From positions 930,001-994,000 of the forward strand of contig JBAJFE010000001.1 in the NCBI GenBank assembly GCA_037903355.1: a stretch of DNA of 64,000 nt. Direction: 5' to 3'. A program made the position numbers and the translations under genes. Within the stretch, counting starts at the first letter, position 1, and each line of letters opens with the position of its first letter. Below, piece by piece: positions 9,220 to 19,468 of this stretch. Source of the stretch: Trichuris trichiura. Lineage: Eukaryota; Nematoda; Enoplea; Trichinellida; Trichuridae. Under the pieces are notes generated by a model. That model ran no database searches and had not been told where the DNA came from. It worked only from the letters and a program-made list of their open reading frames with translations.

Positions 9220-12200
9220 CCTCCCCGCTACACTGGGGGCACCCGGTTTGTTAGCTCGTTTTTGCTGCAGGCGTTTCGAGCGTCTTGGATTATCCGGTCC
9301 GTAATTTCTCGGCGCTATCCCTCGATGAATGGCAGCCTCCGCTGGTTTCCCGTTTGTGGTGACTGCTGGGGAACTCTCCAGCGTTGCCGCGGTCATGTCG
9401 TGGGAGTGGGTTGTGTCCAACCCCGGATCTGCATCTTCTTCTACTCCGTAGCGAGGCCTCAACTGTTCAATGTGTCGCTTCCACAGCGGTCCTCTTGGCG
9501 CCACTCGAACCTGAACGCTGCGTGTACCGAACACTTTCGTAACTAATGCCGGCACCCAACGCGGTTCCTTGTCATGCTCCGCAATACCAAGCGTAGCAAG
9601 GTGTTCCCACCGCATATGAATGTACGCGCTTGGGCATTAGGGGGTTTCTTGAGCGCAAGCATGATTTGGCCATTCTACTTGCGAGTTTTCCCTGCGCGAC
9701 GTGAGCAGGAGAAGGCAGTAACGCATCCAGTTTGCATCTGATTTGCCGTCCGTTCAGTAATTCTGCCGGAGAGTATCCACACTCCAACGGCGTGCGCCGG
9801 TACTGCATCAGGAACTCTTGAAGAGCCGCCTTCGGCGGTAACGAAGACTTCCTCAACGATTGCTTAAATGACTGCACAAGACGTTCGGCTGCGCCGTTTG
9901 TAGCTGGGTGGTATGGCGCTCCCGTAAGGTGTACCATACCTCGTTGTCGGCACCATGCTTGAAATTCTTCCGACCGGAAGTTTGGGGCGTTGTCAGTCAC
10001 TAGTGCGTGAGGGTATCCAAAATGAGCGAAGTCCTGTTCTAACAATTCCATGGTGGCTTTAGTTGACGTTGCCACTGTTGGGTGAATGCACGGATACTTG
10101 GAGTACGCGTCCACCACAACTAACCAATTGAGACCCATGAAGTTGATCGCATGATCCAAGTGTAAGCGGCTCCAAGGCTTCTCTGGTAACATCCATGGAT
10201 GATTCACTGCCTTTTCAGGCTTATTTTGATGCTCAGCGCACGTTGTGCACGTTCGGCAAAGCTGCTCGATATCGGCATCAATCTGGGGCCAATACACCAC
10301 CGATCGAGCCAACTGTTTCATCCGTTGCATGCCAAAGTGTCCCAAATGGATTAACTGGAGTACTTGACTCCTCAAGTGCTTTGGGATAACAATTCGAACC
10401 CTGTGGAAAAGACATCCTTGCTCTGTTGAGAGCGAATGCCTCAGCTTCCTGAAGTGCTTGATCTCTTCAGAATCCGTAGACTGTGGCCATCCTTCTTTTG
10501 TGTACCGAATGACTGCGCAAATAACTGGGTCCTTCTTCGACTCCTTTGGTATCAGTCCCGGATCCGCTGGGTTCATTTGAAGACTAATGGTAGTAACCGC
10601 CTTAAGTGAGCAAACTGTGTCGACCTCTGCCTCGTTCTCTTCTTCGTCAAATTGAGTGTCTTCCCCGGCTGGGAGTCGACTCAACGCGTCTGCATTGCCG
10701 TGGTCAGCTGTCTTCCGATACTCTATGGAATAGTCGTACTGGTTCAATGCTAGAGACCACCGAGCTAATCTGTTTGCCGCTAACATCGGTGTGCCTTTCG
10801 CTGGCCCAAATAGTGCAACCAGCGGTTTATGGTCAGTGACCAAGATGAAACGTCGTCCGTAAAGAAACTGATGAAATTTTCTCAGTGCGAAAATCACCGC
10901 CAAAGCTTCCTTTTCAACTTGGCTGTAGCGACGCTGCGATTCCGTCAATGTCTTTGAGACGTTGGCGATTGGCCGCTCACTGCCATCAGCATACCGATGA
11001 AATAGGACTGCCCCAATCCCAACTTCGGAAGCGTCACATGAGATACCGATTTTCTGCGATGGGTCAAAATGCGCCAACACTGTATCTGAACATAAGGCAT
11101 CTTTTAGGCGCTGAAAAGCTGTTTGTTCCACCGCAGCCCATGTCCACGGCACATCCTTTCTAGTTAAGCGGTTTAGCGGTTCCGTTAACGTAGACAGATT
11201 CGGTATAAACTTTCCATAAAACTGGACCGAACCCAAAAAGGAACGTAGGCGGGCCACGTTCGTGGGCGGTGGCATCCTGGCAACTGCGTTGACCTTGGAC
11301 CCTTTTGAAACTCCATGACGCGAAAGTATATGCCCCAGGTATTCCACCGAGGGTTGAGCGAATGAACATTTCTCCAGTTTGCACCGTAATCCCTTCTCAT
11401 TTAGGCGTTCTAGCAGTGCCCTTAAGTTTTGAATATGTTCCTCAGCATTGTTGCCGCTGACGAGTATGTCGTCCAAGTAAACTGCCACTCCCCGTAGGTC
11501 GCTTGTCAACTGCTCCATAACTTTCTGAAAGTGTCCTGGTGCTGAACTAATGCCAAATGGTAGGCGCGTCTGAAGTAACACGCCTCGGTGCGTACTGAGT
11601 GCCAGTCTCTTCTGACTTTCTGGTGCCAACTTGATTTGGTTATACGCGTCTGCCAAATCAATTTTTGTAAAGTAGTATTCCCCACTGAGTTTCCGCATCA
11701 GATCATCCGGTAGTGGCATAGGATGTCGACCGGTATCCAACTGCGGGTTCACCGTAACCGAGTAGTCACCACAGACTCGTAAAGTGGCCTTTCTCTGGCC
11801 CGCTGAGAGAGGTTTGCGCACGGGGACCACTGGTGTCCCATATTCATTGAACTGAGTGGGCACCCAGACGCCCCGTTTGATGCCTGCGTCGTACGCCTGA
11901 TTCAGGTCTTCCAGAATTGCGAAGGGCACCGTTCTTGGCTTGCAGAAGATTGGTTTCGCATCTGTCTTGAACGAGATCTCTAATTCAAAATCCTTTAGAC
12001 ATCCCAGTCCAGGCTTGAACAGATCCGGAAAATTGCTACATAGCTCCTTGCATGCCTTCTGAAGAGCTAGATCGGGTTCATTGTTCGGCCGGATCGCATA
12101 CACGTTTGCAGCGCTGGATGGCTGGCCCTTCAGCAGGGCTCTGACGTCGACGTCAAAATCCCGTATCGTTTTCCGACCTAGCACGTTGAACTGCGGCAGG

Positions 12201-12421
12201 GACGTAACGTTCATTTCTAGCTCCACATCCTCGTGGTTTTGGCCCAAAATTGTGGCCTTAGTATTGAACGTTCCCAGTATTTGGAGTTGACCTTTTGTAG
12301 CTGAGAGATAGCGGCTGTGCGGTTCATGTAGCGCCGGCTTTCCCAGTTGCCTCCAAACGTCACGGGAACAAAAAATTGTCTCGTGTTCCCGTGTCAAGTT
12401 CAAACTCAAAATGCTTACCAT
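9205..12421 (-). CDS. Gypsy 3 Pol: RT, RNase H, integrase (frameshifted)
   Basis: A long minus-strand frame (949 codons, 12421-9572) plus a shifted tail (9615-9205). RT shows VCGDYSVTVNPQLDT, YYFTKIDLADAYNQIKL and VAVYLDDILVS. RNase H is the classical Ty3/Gypsy type (SCDASEVGIGAVLF, QVEKEALAVIFALRKF, LVTDHKPLVALFGP, NADALSRLP). Integrase has the HHCC finger (HLGHFGMQRM, CRTCTTC) and DDE residues (LHLDHA, VTDNAPNF, PATNGAAERLVQ). The tail HIEQLRPRYG ends the integrase. The last part is displaced by a 1-nt shift near 9600, and the join to protease needs a 1-nt correction near 12370, so this copy is defective. Mag-like lineage with two zinc knuckles. Small plus ORFs here are shadows. Confidence 0.9.
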
Positions 12422-12942
12422 TTAGCCGAAGTGGTTGTGTGATTGGGTCCAAATCTTCCAACCTGCGGACCTTCCGGATTGGCTTTTCGCGACTTTGCGC
12501 AACGTTGTCCCTTGCTTTCTTTTTCTTCAAGCACGCTACTGCAATATGGCCTATGTGTCCACAGAAGTTGCATTTGGCGTCTTTGAACCGGCACTCCTCT
12601 GGCCGATGTTCGCTTTTACCGCAACGCCAGCATTTGACATTAGGGACAGGTTTAGTGCCCGCGGAAAGTTCATTTCGCTTTGTCCGACTGGCCTTTGCCA
12701 AGCGTTGGTCGTCGACCTTGAAAACTGTCTTCGGTTTTGTGTCGTAAACTGTTTCCTTCGCCACATGTGCTGCGTCTTCGGTTTCCAGGGCGACTTGTAC
12801 TGCGCGGCTGAAAGTAAGTTCATCGTCTTTGATCTTGAACAAAGCTTCCAAAACGGCCTCGTTGCCGACAGAGCAAATAAACCGGGTTCGTAGCGCTTCG
12901 TCTTGGGGGTCCTTGATAGAAGCGAAGTCGCACGTAGCCGCC
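12360..12942 (-). pseudogene. Gypsy 3 Gag C-terminus and protease start, truncated
   Basis: Minus strand from the break at 12942. It gives the end of a Gag capsid region, two CCHC knuckles (CWRCGKSEHRPEEC, CNFCGHIGHIAVAC), a basic linker, and the protease triad box FELDTGTRDNF. An extra T in the TTTTTT run near 12370 shifts the frame away from the rest of protease-RT. The N-terminal Gag is missing because the LTR of element 2 abuts at 12943. It does not reappear beyond 17710, so this is not a simple insertion. Confidence 0.85.
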
Positions 12943-13301
12943 TGTGGCAGATAACCCGGGGTTTAGCTCCGATAACGGTGGTTTGACCTAAGAGGGCAAC
13001 GATACGAGAGCTCTTGTCGTAAACAGCGCTGGACGACGTTCCCCGTGCCCCATGACACGAAGCCTATGTCGAAAACAGGCATGGTCAACCAATGGCAGTG
13101 CGACCTGGCCAGACCCCGCGAACGGGACTATAAAAGGAGAAGGACGGACCACCCAGGGGTTGGTAGGACCAGAAAAGTTGTGTGTTCGACGACATCGTTG
13201 TTTATACTCAGTTCGTTTGTGTTCCTCAATAAAGACAAAGCAAAGCCTTTGCGTGCTAGCAGCCTTACGCGTGCAAGTCCATACGTTGCATATAAACTAC
13301 A
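12943..13301 (+). repeat. 5' LTR of element 2
   Basis: TGTGGCAGATAACC...ATAAACTACA. It carries a TATAAAA box at about 13130 and an AATAAA near 13229, as expected for U3/R. By eye it differs at only a handful of sites from the solo LTR at 60556, but at several dozen from its own 3' LTR. Confidence 0.88.
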
Positions 13302-13319
13302 AGCTGTCGAGGCTCTACA
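13302..13319 (+). promoter_or_regulatory. Very short leader / candidate primer site of element 2
   Basis: Only 18 nt separate the LTR end from the gag ATG. The first 16 nt, AGCTGTCGAGGCTCTA, match the element 1 leader with two changes. Confidence 0.5.
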
Positions 13320-14114
13320 ATGGAAGTAACACGCGCTGCTACGTCGATGGACGTACGGATAATTCCCGAGTTCGACGGCTCTGCTCATTCGGCAGCTGAG
13401 TGGTTGCGCAAGGCTGAATCTTCTTGTCATTTATGCGGAATCACAGACGTCGTTCGAGTAATAGGCTTGCGGTTAACCGGCGCTGCGTTCGCCGTGTACG
13501 ATAAGATGGCATCGGAGGAGCAAGGCAAGCTCGAGAAGGTTAAAGAGAAGCTGCTCGCCGCTTTCGCTCCTGATCCATTTATGGCCTTCAGAGAATTCAA
13601 GGTGAGAAGAATGCGATTTAAAGAAACGCCTGATGGGTTCTTGGCTGGGCTTAGTGAACTGGCGTTGCTCGCCGGCGGCGTATCTGACAAGGTTTTAGCG
13701 AGCGCGTTCATTGATGGCTTACCAGAGCAAGTCCAAGAATCGTTGCTGGCTGGAGCTCGCATGGAGACCCTCTCGCTGGACGAATTGTTGACGCGTGCTC
13801 GTGCGATGTTGGCGAGAGGGCCACCCGGTAGCAGTGGACTCTCTGATCTGGCTGCCGCAGCTAACGGCTCGACCTCTGTGGCTCTTAACTCAGGATCCCA
13901 CTATCGTTGTTACGCATGCGGTGGGATCAATCACTTCGCCAGAGAGTGTCCGACACGAGGACAGGAAGCAAGTCAACCGATGCGTACTGACCAAAGAATG
14001 GACTGGCCACGTGGGCGCCGCCCAGTCCGTCGTTTGCGGAAGGAGCCCAGGCCCACGGAGTCGGGAAACGCGGACAGGGAGGAAGCTCTTGCGCCGGTTC
14101 CCTCCCGTCACTGA
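13320..14114 (+). CDS. Gag of LTR element 2
   Basis: 264 codons. The protein begins MEVTRAATSMDVRIIPEFDG and has an all-alpha Gag region (AAEWLRKAESSCHLCGI, LRLTGAAFAVYDKM, FAPDPFMAFREFKVRRM, FIDGLPEQVQESLLAGARM). A single CCHC knuckle, CYACGGINHFAREC, lies near residues 198-211, and the C-terminus is basic (GRRPVRRLRKEP). It is colinear with gag of element 1. The ATG at 13320 is the only start after the LTR. The stop at 14112 overlaps the pol frame, which lies one base back (-1). Packages the element RNA. Confidence 0.9.
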   Translation: MEVTRAATSMDVRIIPEFDGSAHSAAEWLRKAESSCHLCGITDVVRVIGLRLTGAAFAVYDKMASEEQGKLEKVKEKLLAAFAPDPFMAFREFKVRRMRFKETPDGFLAGLSELALLAGGVSDKVLASAFIDGLPEQVQESLLAGARMETLSLDELLTRARAMLARGPPGSSGLSDLAAAANGSTSVALNSGSHYRCYACGGINHFARECPTRGQEASQPMRTDQRMDWPRGRRPVRRLRKEPRPTESGNADREEALAPVPSRH

Positions 14115-14131
14115 ACGAGGCGCTGCCGACT

Positions 14132-16618
14132 GTGAACATACAAGTAGACGGGGTAGCTCGCTGCGCGTTGGTGGACAGCGGCTGCACGAGATGTATCGTC
14201 TATGCTCCCTGCTGCAGAAAATGGAAAAGGCACCCGGTTAGCCTGAAAACGATCAGCGGCGACGAGCTGCGGTGTGTTGGATTGGGTCACGTCGAGCTCA
14301 CGGTGCCTGGAGCACGCGCAACGGTGGTCGATGTCATAGTTTCTGACCAAAGGCCACTTGGGTTCGACTTCGTACTAGGCATGAGCGCGATAAGGTCACT
14401 TGGAGGAGCTCTGCTGGACAGCGAAGGGCACGTGCAGTTCAATCCGTTTGGCAAGGCAACTTGCGCAGGCGCCGACACCGTAAGGAGCATTGACGAGAAG
14501 GATTTCACCGTGACCTACGACCCAAATGCGCGCTCGTGGACGGCTGCGTGGAAATGGGCAAATAACAGTGCCCCAGAAGTCTTGCAGAACGCCAGAATAG
14601 AGTATCCGCCTGCTGCCGCAAGCCGATCAGCGTATGAAGAGGAACTGATGTTGTGGATCCGAAACGGTTGGTTAATTCCGTACGACGAAAGAAAGTTTGG
14701 ACCAGCTCGAGCTCTCATTCCTCTCATGGCTGTTGTACAGCGCAACAAAGGCAAGGTACGTCCAGTGCTTGATTTCCGGGAACTGAATGCACACATTGAT
14801 ACATTCACGGCCAATAGTGACGTGTGTGCTCAGAAGTTGCGCGAATGGCGCAGACAAGGCATAGACGTGTCAATTTTGGATTTGCACAAAGCATATCTAC
14901 AGGTGCGCGTTGACAAATCGCTTTGGCCGTTCCAGACCGTGATACTCCATGGCCGGAGATACTGCTTGACCCGACTCGGCTTTGGCTTAAATGTGGCTCC
15001 AACTATCATGAAAGCCGTGGTCGGGCATGTGCTCTCACTCGCTCCCGATGTAAGGAAAGGGACTTCAGCGTACATTGACGACATCTTCGTCAACCAAAGA
15101 ATCGTAAGCGCGGAAACGGTAAGAAGACACCTCGTCAGGTACGGATTAGCATGCAAGGACCCTGAGAAAGTCTCGGACGGCGCACGTGTGCTCGGCCTGA
15201 AAGCCTGGGGGGAGCGGGGCTCCCTGCGGTGGTCAAGAGGCAACGAAATGAGTGGTCCGCCCAAGAACCTAACTAGGCGAACAGTGTTCTCGTATTGCGG
15301 AGAACTAGTGGGGCACTACCCCGTATGCGGTTGGCTCAGGGCTGCCTCAGCCTTCGTCAAGCGGGAAGCGAATCGTGCAACGGAACGGTGGGACGAACCC
15401 ATTCATGATGGCCGGATAAGAGTGCGGCTGAACGAAATTGCTGACACTCTAGAGACAAACGACCCAGTGCAAGGTAGATGGGACGTCTCAGGCAGCAAAG
15501 CCAGAATGTGGGTAGATGCTAGCATGCTAGCCTTGGGCGTTGCACTGGAAGTAGACGGTTCCATCATAGAAGATGGGACGTGGTTGCGCCCGTATGAGGA
15601 GGCTCGCCACATCAATATGGCGGAGCTGGATGCAGTGATCAAAGGCCTCAACCTTGCCCTCGCCTGGCGGATGAAGGAGATCGAGCTCATGACAGACTCT
15701 GTGACAGTTCACCGGTGGGTTGAAGATGGCCTGTCAGGCAAGACCCGGCTGCGAACGAAGGCGGCCAACGAGATGCTCATCCGACGCCGGATAGAGACAA
15801 TACTGGCTCTGGTCAAAGAATACGACCTGAAACTGACGGTCACCCTAGTACGATCGGCTGACAACAAAGCCGACACCCTAACCAGAGTCCCAAAGCGATG
15901 GTTAGCCCCCACGGAACCTAGTGAAAAGGCGGTCTGCGCCGCGGTGGACGGCGACATTTCGTCTGAACGCCTGATTGCAGAAGTGCATCGCGTTTCAGGC
16001 CATCCGGGCGTACGGCGCACGCTGTACTTTGCCCGCCGTCGTGACCCAAGGATATCCAAACGTGATGTCAGCAGCGTGGTGGGCAAGTGCGACATTTGCC
16101 GCTCTATCGACCCGGCTCCTGCAAAATGGAGGCATGGAGTGCTAGAGGTTCCCAGGCTGTGGCAAAGAGTTGGAATTGATGTCGCTCACTGCGGGAGTGA
16201 GCTATACCTAACTCTGATTGACTGTGGGCCCTCACGGTTTGCAATTTGGCGCCGTCTGCACCAACGCTCCAGCGCTGATGTCGTGCATCAGTTGGAATCA
16301 ATTTTTTATGAGCGCGGCGCGCCTTACGAATTACTAGCGGACAATGACACCGCATTCCGGAGTCGCGAGGTCGCTCAGCTGGCTGAACGATGGGGGACAC
16401 GCCTCCGCTTCCGATGCGCTTATGCCCCAAGTGGGAACGGCATAATAGAGCGGTGCCACAGGACGGTCAAGGTGATCGCAGCAAGGGCAGGATGCTCAGC
16501 GCAGGAGGCAGTCTATCGGTACAATCTCATGCCACTGGATGATCGCTCGGCAGCCACCGCCCCCAGCCAATGCAGTCTACCGATACACGATGAAGGACCG
16601 AAACGAAGCATCGGTTAG
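14132..16618 (+). CDS. Pol of LTR element 2: protease, RT, BEL-like RNase H, integrase
   Basis: 828 codons from a GTG; the frame is open upstream into gag, so it is probably made by -1 frameshifting. Domains in order: protease (LVDSGCTRCIV, residues ~14-24); RT (RPVLDFRELNAH, VSILDLHKAYLQV, LTRLGFGLNVAP, catalytic SAYIDDIFVN ~315-324); RNase H with MWVDASMLALGVAL, NMAELDAVIKGLNLA, LMTDSVTVHRWVED, ADNKADTLTRVP; integrase with HRVSGHPGVRR/CDIC finger and D-D-E at RVGIDVAHCG, LADNDTAFRS, SGNGIIERCHRTVK. The RNase H has the cellular/BEL-style second helix rather than the Gypsy QVEKEALA and TDHKPL boxes. One extra C in a CCCCC run near 16563 throws the frame, so the last 20 or so residues are spurious and the real C-terminus is in the next ORF. 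Confidence 0.9.
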   Translation: MNIQVDGVARCALVDSGCTRCIVYAPCCRKWKRHPVSLKTISGDELRCVGLGHVELTVPGARATVVDVIVSDQRPLGFDFVLGMSAIRSLGGALLDSEGHVQFNPFGKATCAGADTVRSIDEKDFTVTYDPNARSWTAAWKWANNSAPEVLQNARIEYPPAAASRSAYEEELMLWIRNGWLIPYDERKFGPARALIPLMAVVQRNKGKVRPVLDFRELNAHIDTFTANSDVCAQKLREWRRQGIDVSILDLHKAYLQVRVDKSLWPFQTVILHGRRYCLTRLGFGLNVAPTIMKAVVGHVLSLAPDVRKGTSAYIDDIFVNQRIVSAETVRRHLVRYGLACKDPEKVSDGARVLGLKAWGERGSLRWSRGNEMSGPPKNLTRRTVFSYCGELVGHYPVCGWLRAASAFVKREANRATERWDEPIHDGRIRVRLNEIADTLETNDPVQGRWDVSGSKARMWVDASMLALGVALEVDGSIIEDGTWLRPYEEARHINMAELDAVIKGLNLALAWRMKEIELMTDSVTVHRWVEDGLSGKTRLRTKAANEMLIRRRIETILALVKEYDLKLTVTLVRSADNKADTLTRVPKRWLAPTEPSEKAVCAAVDGDISSERLIAEVHRVSGHPGVRRTLYFARRRDPRISKRDVSSVVGKCDICRSIDPAPAKWRHGVLEVPRLWQRVGIDVAHCGSELYLTLIDCGPSRFAIWRRLHQRSSADVVHQLESIFYERGAPYELLADNDTAFRSREVAQLAERWGTRLRFRCAYAPSGNGIIERCHRTVKVIAARAGCSAQEAVYRYNLMPLDDRSAATAPSQCSLPIHDEGPKRSIG

Positions 16619-17336
16619 CAGCGATGCCCAGGTTTCGCACTGTCCTTATACGGTCGGGGACACCGTGTGGGTAAAGTCGCGCAGCGGGAGATGCGACGCC
16701 CGCTATGACGAGGGCTTAGTCACCGGGCTTGTCTCGGATCAGGCAGTGGAAGTCAATGGGGTGCCTCGCCACGTTCGCGACATCCGTCGCCGTGGATTCG
16801 TGCCCATCCCTCCTGCGAGACCGACGCCTAACGCCGATGACGACGGCGATGTCAGTGGTCCCATTGCAGATTGGAGCAGGGAGCCAGCGGGCATTGTGAT
16901 TGGCACCACTATAGAACGGCGACCCCTACATCAGCCCGCCTCTGAGCGCAGAGCAACACAGGCCCAAGCAGTCCCGCGCCGTTCGACAAGGAGGCTCTGG
17001 CCTCGGCATTGTTTGCTTCAAGACTGTGTCTCTAGAGAAAGCTCCACGGTTGGCGAGCGCGTCCCGAGCAGCGCAGACGCAAGAGATCTGGTGCCCACGC
17101 TAGCGCTAGACAGGGAAGACCGAAACATGCCCTTGGCAGAGACAGATGCCGGCATGACGGTACCTGAGTTAGAAGCACTCTCTGAAGCTCCTGAAGAAGA
17201 ACAGGAGGGCTCCATGACGACGACCGCGGTGGCCGAACAGGTACTCGTACCAATGATGCCAGAACTACCTGACCAACCACCACTGAGACGCAGCGCGCGA
17301 ATTCGCCGACGCCGCTGCCGCATTAACAGTGATTAG
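16539..17336 (+). CDS. Integrase C-terminal segment of element 2 (after frameshift)
   Basis: 265 codons, but the genuine part starts at about 16565 (AVYRYTMKDRN). It continues the integrase through YTVGDTVWVKSRSGRCDARY and HVRDIRRRGFVPIP, an SH3-like C-terminal domain. A long low-complexity tail follows with acidic (EAPEEEQEG) and basic (RRSTRRLW, LRRSARIRRRRCR) stretches, perhaps a nuclear-targeting tail. It ends at 17336, followed by the purine tract AAAATCAGGGGGGAG just before the 3' LTR. In an intact element it would be fused to the pol ORF. Confidence 0.8.
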   Translation: MIARQPPPPANAVYRYTMKDRNEASVSSDAQVSHCPYTVGDTVWVKSRSGRCDARYDEGLVTGLVSDQAVEVNGVPRHVRDIRRRGFVPIPPARPTPNADDDGDVSGPIADWSREPAGIVIGTTIERRPLHQPASERRATQAQAVPRRSTRRLWPRHCLLQDCVSRESSTVGERVPSSADARDLVPTLALDREDRNMPLAETDAGMTVPELEALSEAPEEEQEGSMTTTAVAEQVLVPMMPELPDQPPLRRSARIRRRRCRINSD

Positions 17337-17351
17337 AAAATCAGGGGGGAG

Positions 17352-17710
17352 TGTGGCAGATAACCCGGGGTTTAGCTCCGATAACGGTGGTTTGACCTAA
17401 GAGGGCAACGATACGGCGCTCTTGTCGTAAACAGCGCTGGACGACGTTCCCCGTGCCCCATGACACGAAGCCTATGTCGAAAACAGGCATGGTCAGCCAA
17501 TGGCTATGCGACCTGGCCAGACCCAGCGGACGGGACTAGAAAATGAGAAGGACGGACCACGGATGGGGATCCGTAGGAGAAAGGAAAGTTGTGTTCGAAG
17601 ACATTCTTGTTTATACTCGGTTCGTTAGTGTTCCTCAATAAAGACAAAGCAAAGCCTTTGCTTACTAGCAGTCTTACGCGTGCAAGTCCCTACGGTGCAC
17701 ATAAACTACA
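17352..17710 (+). repeat. 3' LTR of element 2
   Basis: TGTGGCAGATAACC to ATAAACTACA, also 359 bp, preceded by a polypurine tract. It shows many substitutions against the 5' LTR (for example ACTAGAAAATGAG for ACTATAAAAGGAG), far more than separates the 5' LTR from the solo copy at 60556. Confidence 0.88.
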
Positions 17711-18512
17711 GACCGTTTCATTAAGCCGTGCCGTCAAAACAGTCGATTTTCAACGACAAGTCGTTCCCCTGGTAGGGGTTTGCACCGTTAACGTCTCCTA
17801 TGGTAGGGTTGAAGGACGTCTTCAACTATATATCGCTAAGGGTCGACGAACTAGCCTCCTGGGCAACGGTTGGTTCGACACACTGGGCATTCGCCTTGTG
17901 GGTATTTACCAGACCAACAGCGATCCAGTAGGAACCGTTCTGCAAGAATTTCCCGACATCTTCGGAACCGATTCTGGCGCATACACCAGACCTCCAGTGT
18001 CCCTGCGATTGGACCCAACCGTGGTCCCAATTCAGCTGAAAGCAAGAAGAGTTCCAGTTGCGTTAGTTCCAAAGATCGATGCGGAAATTGATCGGCTCCT
18101 TCTACAGGGCATTGTGGAACCGACAGAAAACGCAGAGTGGGCTACACCTGTCGTTCCCGTGATGAAGCAGAACGGCGAAATGCGTTTGTGTGCCGACTAT
18201 AAGTGCACCATTAATAAGGCACTGAGGCAACACCCGTATCCCATTCCACAAGTGGACCGGCTCCTGAATGAGCAAGCCGGGGGTGAACTCTACGCAAAAC
18301 TGGACTTACCAAACGCGTATCATCAACTTCACGTGGATGATAAGTCTGCGGACGCCCAAACAATCGTTACGCATCGGGGTGCTTTCCGCGTAAAACGCCT
18401 ACAGTTCGGCGTATGCACTGCACCAGGCATTTTCCAGTCATGCATGGAAAACTTACTGTGTGATGTACCAGGAGTAATTCCATACTTCGACGATATCTTG
18501 ATCAAGGCTGAC

Positions 18513-19468
18513 GGGTCTAGTATGTTTCGCGGGCGCCGGAAGTGTAGCCGGCTTCTTCAAAGCGTTATCCGCGAATCTACGGCGTAATAAATCGTTGTTA
18601 TCGGCGCAACAGGACGGACGTTATCGTCAGGTTTAGTGAAAGGATGGAATTTAGCAGATGTGCATGCATTCAAGTTACGGGAAACACAATGGGGCCTGCA
18701 GGTGTTCAAGCTGAGACGTCGTCTAGGAATTCCTGAAAAACATCGCAGGTCAACTTTCCGAGCTGAGGCGTGCCTTGGTAGGCAGGGTAAATCTCATTCT
18801 GCTTTATGTCTGTCCCGGGATCTAGTGGCAACTTCCCATCGACAAGTGGAGGCACCGTAAGGAGGCATTGACGCCTTCTGCCTGATTAGGTACACCCGAG
18901 TGAACCCGTCGGATGCGCCTCCAGCGAAATCGACGCGTCGCCTTCGTCAGGCTGAGCGCCTGCGTTAGCAGTACGTATGCTTTTTCCCTTTCTGCGTTAC
19001 TCATTGCTCGCTTGTTCAGTGATCGCTAAGTAACGTTACTTTGCGCTATGCTTCTTGTCGTTTGCGCCACGGTCAAAACTGCAAAACCCAACAGCAGCAA
19101 CGAACACGCGTCATGTTAAGGTTTAGGCTTAGGCTTAGGCTTAGGCTTAGGTTTAGGCTTAGGCTTAGGCTTAGGCTTAGGTTTAGGCTTAGGCTTAGGC
19201 TTAGGTTTAGGCTTAATCTTAGGCTTAGGCTTAGGCTTAGGCAGGACAGGATGGTCGGCAGGGTTATAGGAGGCACTTGGAAACAATTACCAGAACGGCC
19301 GACTGTTTCCAGATGTGCAGCGTTCCTTCGCTGATACGCATCGCTCGCGTGTGTACACAGTGAACAATAGCATAGGTCACCCATTGTTCAGGTGACGTAG
19401 TAATGATCACGTGATCGCCTTTGAAGTTGCCGCCTCTACTTCTGGCGCCCGCGAAACATACAAGACCC
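18513..19468. mobile_element. GGGTC-TIR DNA element, copy b
   Basis: Ends GGGTCTAGTATGTTTCG and its inverse (CGAAACATACAAGACCC), followed inward by CGGGCGCC. The flanking AGGCTGAC at 18505-18512 and 19469-19476 is an exact 8-bp duplication inside the Gypsy 4 RT gene. The interior is reverse-colinear with copy a and contains an expanded TTAGGC array. No transposase. The 8-bp duplication with GGG ends would suit Merlin-like or hAT-like systems; the superfamily is unresolved. Confidence 0.88.
19115..19244 (+). repeat. (TTAGGC)n array with TTTAGG variants
   Basis: About 20 units of TTAGGC with interspersed GTTTAGGC and one TTAATC. TTAGGC is the nematode telomere unit. The array sits inside element b, at the spot where copies a, c and d have only 3-4 units. 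Confidence 0.9.

Larger units (their letters stand above)
12943..17710 (+). mobile_element. LTR retrotransposon 2 (LTR-gag-pol-LTR), recombinant ends
   Basis: Two 359-bp LTRs (12943-13301 and 17352-17710) flank gag and pol. The 5' flank is Gypsy 3 and the 3' flank is Gypsy 4, and the 5-bp flanks CCGCC and GACCG differ. A solo LTR of the same family at 60556 has a perfect 5-bp duplication, so the boundaries are right. The mixed flanks point to recombination between two insertions. Confidence 0.88.

Noticed and set aside
19115..19244. True chromosome end
   Set aside because: The array is interior to element b, which has an exact 8-bp duplication, with unique sequence on both sides.
19041..19384. 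ORFs rich in RLRL or SLSL repeats on both strands
   Set aside because: Translation of the TTAGGC array, not a protein.
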